From the NCBI GenBank assembly GCA_016870355.1, contig VGBR01000003.1:130653-194652 (forward strand): a stretch of 64,000 nt of DNA, written 5' to 3'. Position 1 is the first letter of the stretch, and the number at the start of each line of letters is the position of its first letter. A program made the translations under genes and the position numbers. A model generated the notes under the pieces. That model saw nothing but the letters and a program-made list of their open reading frames with translations. It ran no database searches and was not told where the DNA came from. Below, piece after piece: positions 63,153-64,000 of this stretch. Origin of the DNA: Actinomycetota bacterium (lineage in GTDB: Bacteria > Actinomycetota > Acidimicrobiia > IMCC26256 > PALSA-555).

Positions 63153-63171
63153 GAGTGGAGCAACCAGACGG

Positions 63172-64000
63172 ATGAGCAAGGCCAAGTTCGAGCGGAACAA
63201 GCCGCACCTCAACATCGGCACGATCGGTCACATCGACCACGGCAAGACCACGTTGACCGCGGCCATCACCAAGGTGCTGCACGACAAGAACCCTGACGTC
63301 GCGTTCACCGCGTTCGACGAGATCGACAAGGCTCCGGAAGAGAAGGAGCGCGGCATCACGATCTCGATCGCGCACGTCGAGTACGAGACCGACAACCGGC
63401 ACTACGCGCACGTCGACTGCCCGGGTCACGCCGACTACATCAAGAACATGATCACCGGAGCCGCGCAGATGGACGGAGCCATCCTCGTGGTAGCGGCCAC
63501 CGACGGCCCGATGCCGCAGACCCGCGAGCACGTGCTCCTCGCCCGCCAGGTCGGCGTCCCGAGCATCGTCGTGGCGCTCAACAAGGCCGACATGGTCGAC
63601 GACGAGGAGATCCTCGAGCTGGTCGAGCTCGAGGTGCGCGAGCTCCTCAACGAGTACGAGTTCCCCGGCGACGACACGCCGATCGTCCGCGTCAGCGCGC
63701 TCAAGGCGCTCGAGGGCGACGAGGCGTGGACCGGCAAGATCCTCGAGCTGATGGACGCGGTCGACACGCACATCGTCGAGCCCGTGCGTGACATCGACAA
63801 GCCCTTCCTCATGCCCATCGAGGACGTGTTCACGATCACGGGCCGCGGCACCGTGGTGACCGGTCGTGTGGAGCGCGGGATCGTCAAGGTCAACGAAGAG
63901 ATCGAGATCGTCGGCATCAAGGAGACGACCAAGACCGTCTGCACCGGTGTCGAGATGTTCCGCAAGCTTCTCGACGAAGGCCGCGCGGGCGACAACATCG
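63172..64000 (+). CDS. tuf: elongation factor Tu (5' part, runs off the window)
   Basis: The first 276 residues of EF-Tu. GTPase motifs: G1 [10 protein letters not shown]2 region [11 protein letters not shown]3 [11 protein letters not shown]4 NKAD, G5 SALKALEG; domain 2 begins with [28 protein letters not shown] 63172 lies 19 nt after tRNA-Met, a conserved tRNA-tuf arrangement. The 3' end lies outside the window. Confidence 0.97.
   Translation, partial: MSKAKFERNKPHLNIGTIGHIDHGKTTLTAAITKVLHDKNPDVAFTAFDEIDKAPEEKERGITISIAHVEYETDNRHYAHVDCPGHADYIKNMITGAAQMDGAILVVAATDGPMPQTREHVLLARQVGVPSIVVALNKADMVDDEEILELVELEVRELLNEYEFPGDDTPIVRVSALKALEGDEAWTGKILELMDAVDTHIVEPVRDIDKPFLMPIEDVFTITGRGTVVTGRVERGIVKVNEEIEIVGIKETTKTVCTGVEMFRKLLDEGRAGDNI

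Overview
The window is chromosomal DNA from a high-GC actinobacterium. The best fit is an uncultured or little-studied Acidimicrobiia-like lineage: Streptomyces-type rex-hem gene order, an actinobacterial SOS box, menaquinone-type geranylgeranyl reductase, actinobacterial NuoD (HTG motif) and a CobA-HemD fusion. The class is inferred; no rRNA gene is present to confirm it.

Layout. (1) 1-4457: a small excisionase-type HTH protein, a SAM hydrolase (DUF62), a 34-residue membrane peptide, an SOS-box promoter driving a broken 13E12/acyl-CoA-ligase chimera, and a convergent membrane protein. (2) 4523-11781: a redox-linked tetrapyrrole operon, rex-sirC-hemA-hemC-cobA/hemD-hemB-hemL, with a candidate Rex operator upstream. 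(3) 11795-18175, minus strand: a quinol:cytochrome c reductase locus with split, b6f-like cytochrome b, Rieske protein, dihaem cytochrome c, a dicluster ferredoxin and three membrane proteins of unknown role. (4) 18458-24473: a geranylgeranyl (menaquinone) reductase and a cell-envelope sugar/lipid set (DMT transporter, aminotransferase, epimerase, polysaccharide deacetylase, MGDG-synthase-like glycosyltransferase). (5) 24547-39978: a complete 14-gene complex I operon, nuoABCDEFGHIJKLMN. (6) 39994-42065: a hydrolase-cyclase fusion with a gutted cyclase domain, and a convergent patatin. (7) 42130-52895: a second complex I operon, nuoABCDHIJKLMN, lacking the NADH-oxidising EFG module. It is followed by a MidA/NDUFAF7-type methyltransferase and acetyl-CoA synthetase. 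(8) 56282-62931: HAD phosphatase, DMT transporter, HtpX, YajQ, tRNA-Tyr, a lipoprotein, a large FtsH-like AAA protease and a GNAT acetyltransferase. (9) 63003-64000: tRNA-Thr, tRNA-Met and the start of tuf.

The genes make a coherent electron-transport block: haem supply under a NADH/NAD+ sensor, quinone tailoring, two complex I variants, a bc-type complex, and a possible complex I modification factor.

The most unusual signal is not a gene. A family of about 55-bp palindromic elements centred on GGTACC or GGATACC occurs at least 13 times between 10.4 and 56.3 kb, in both orientations. About half the copies lie in frame inside Nuo proteins; the others sit at gene junctions. Several junctions in the hem and nuo operons have been expanded by these elements, by tandem duplications or by a 47-nt perfect hairpin. 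At most of these the extra DNA reads as a mini-ORF whose start overlaps the upstream stop and whose stop overlaps the downstream start, so translational coupling appears preserved.
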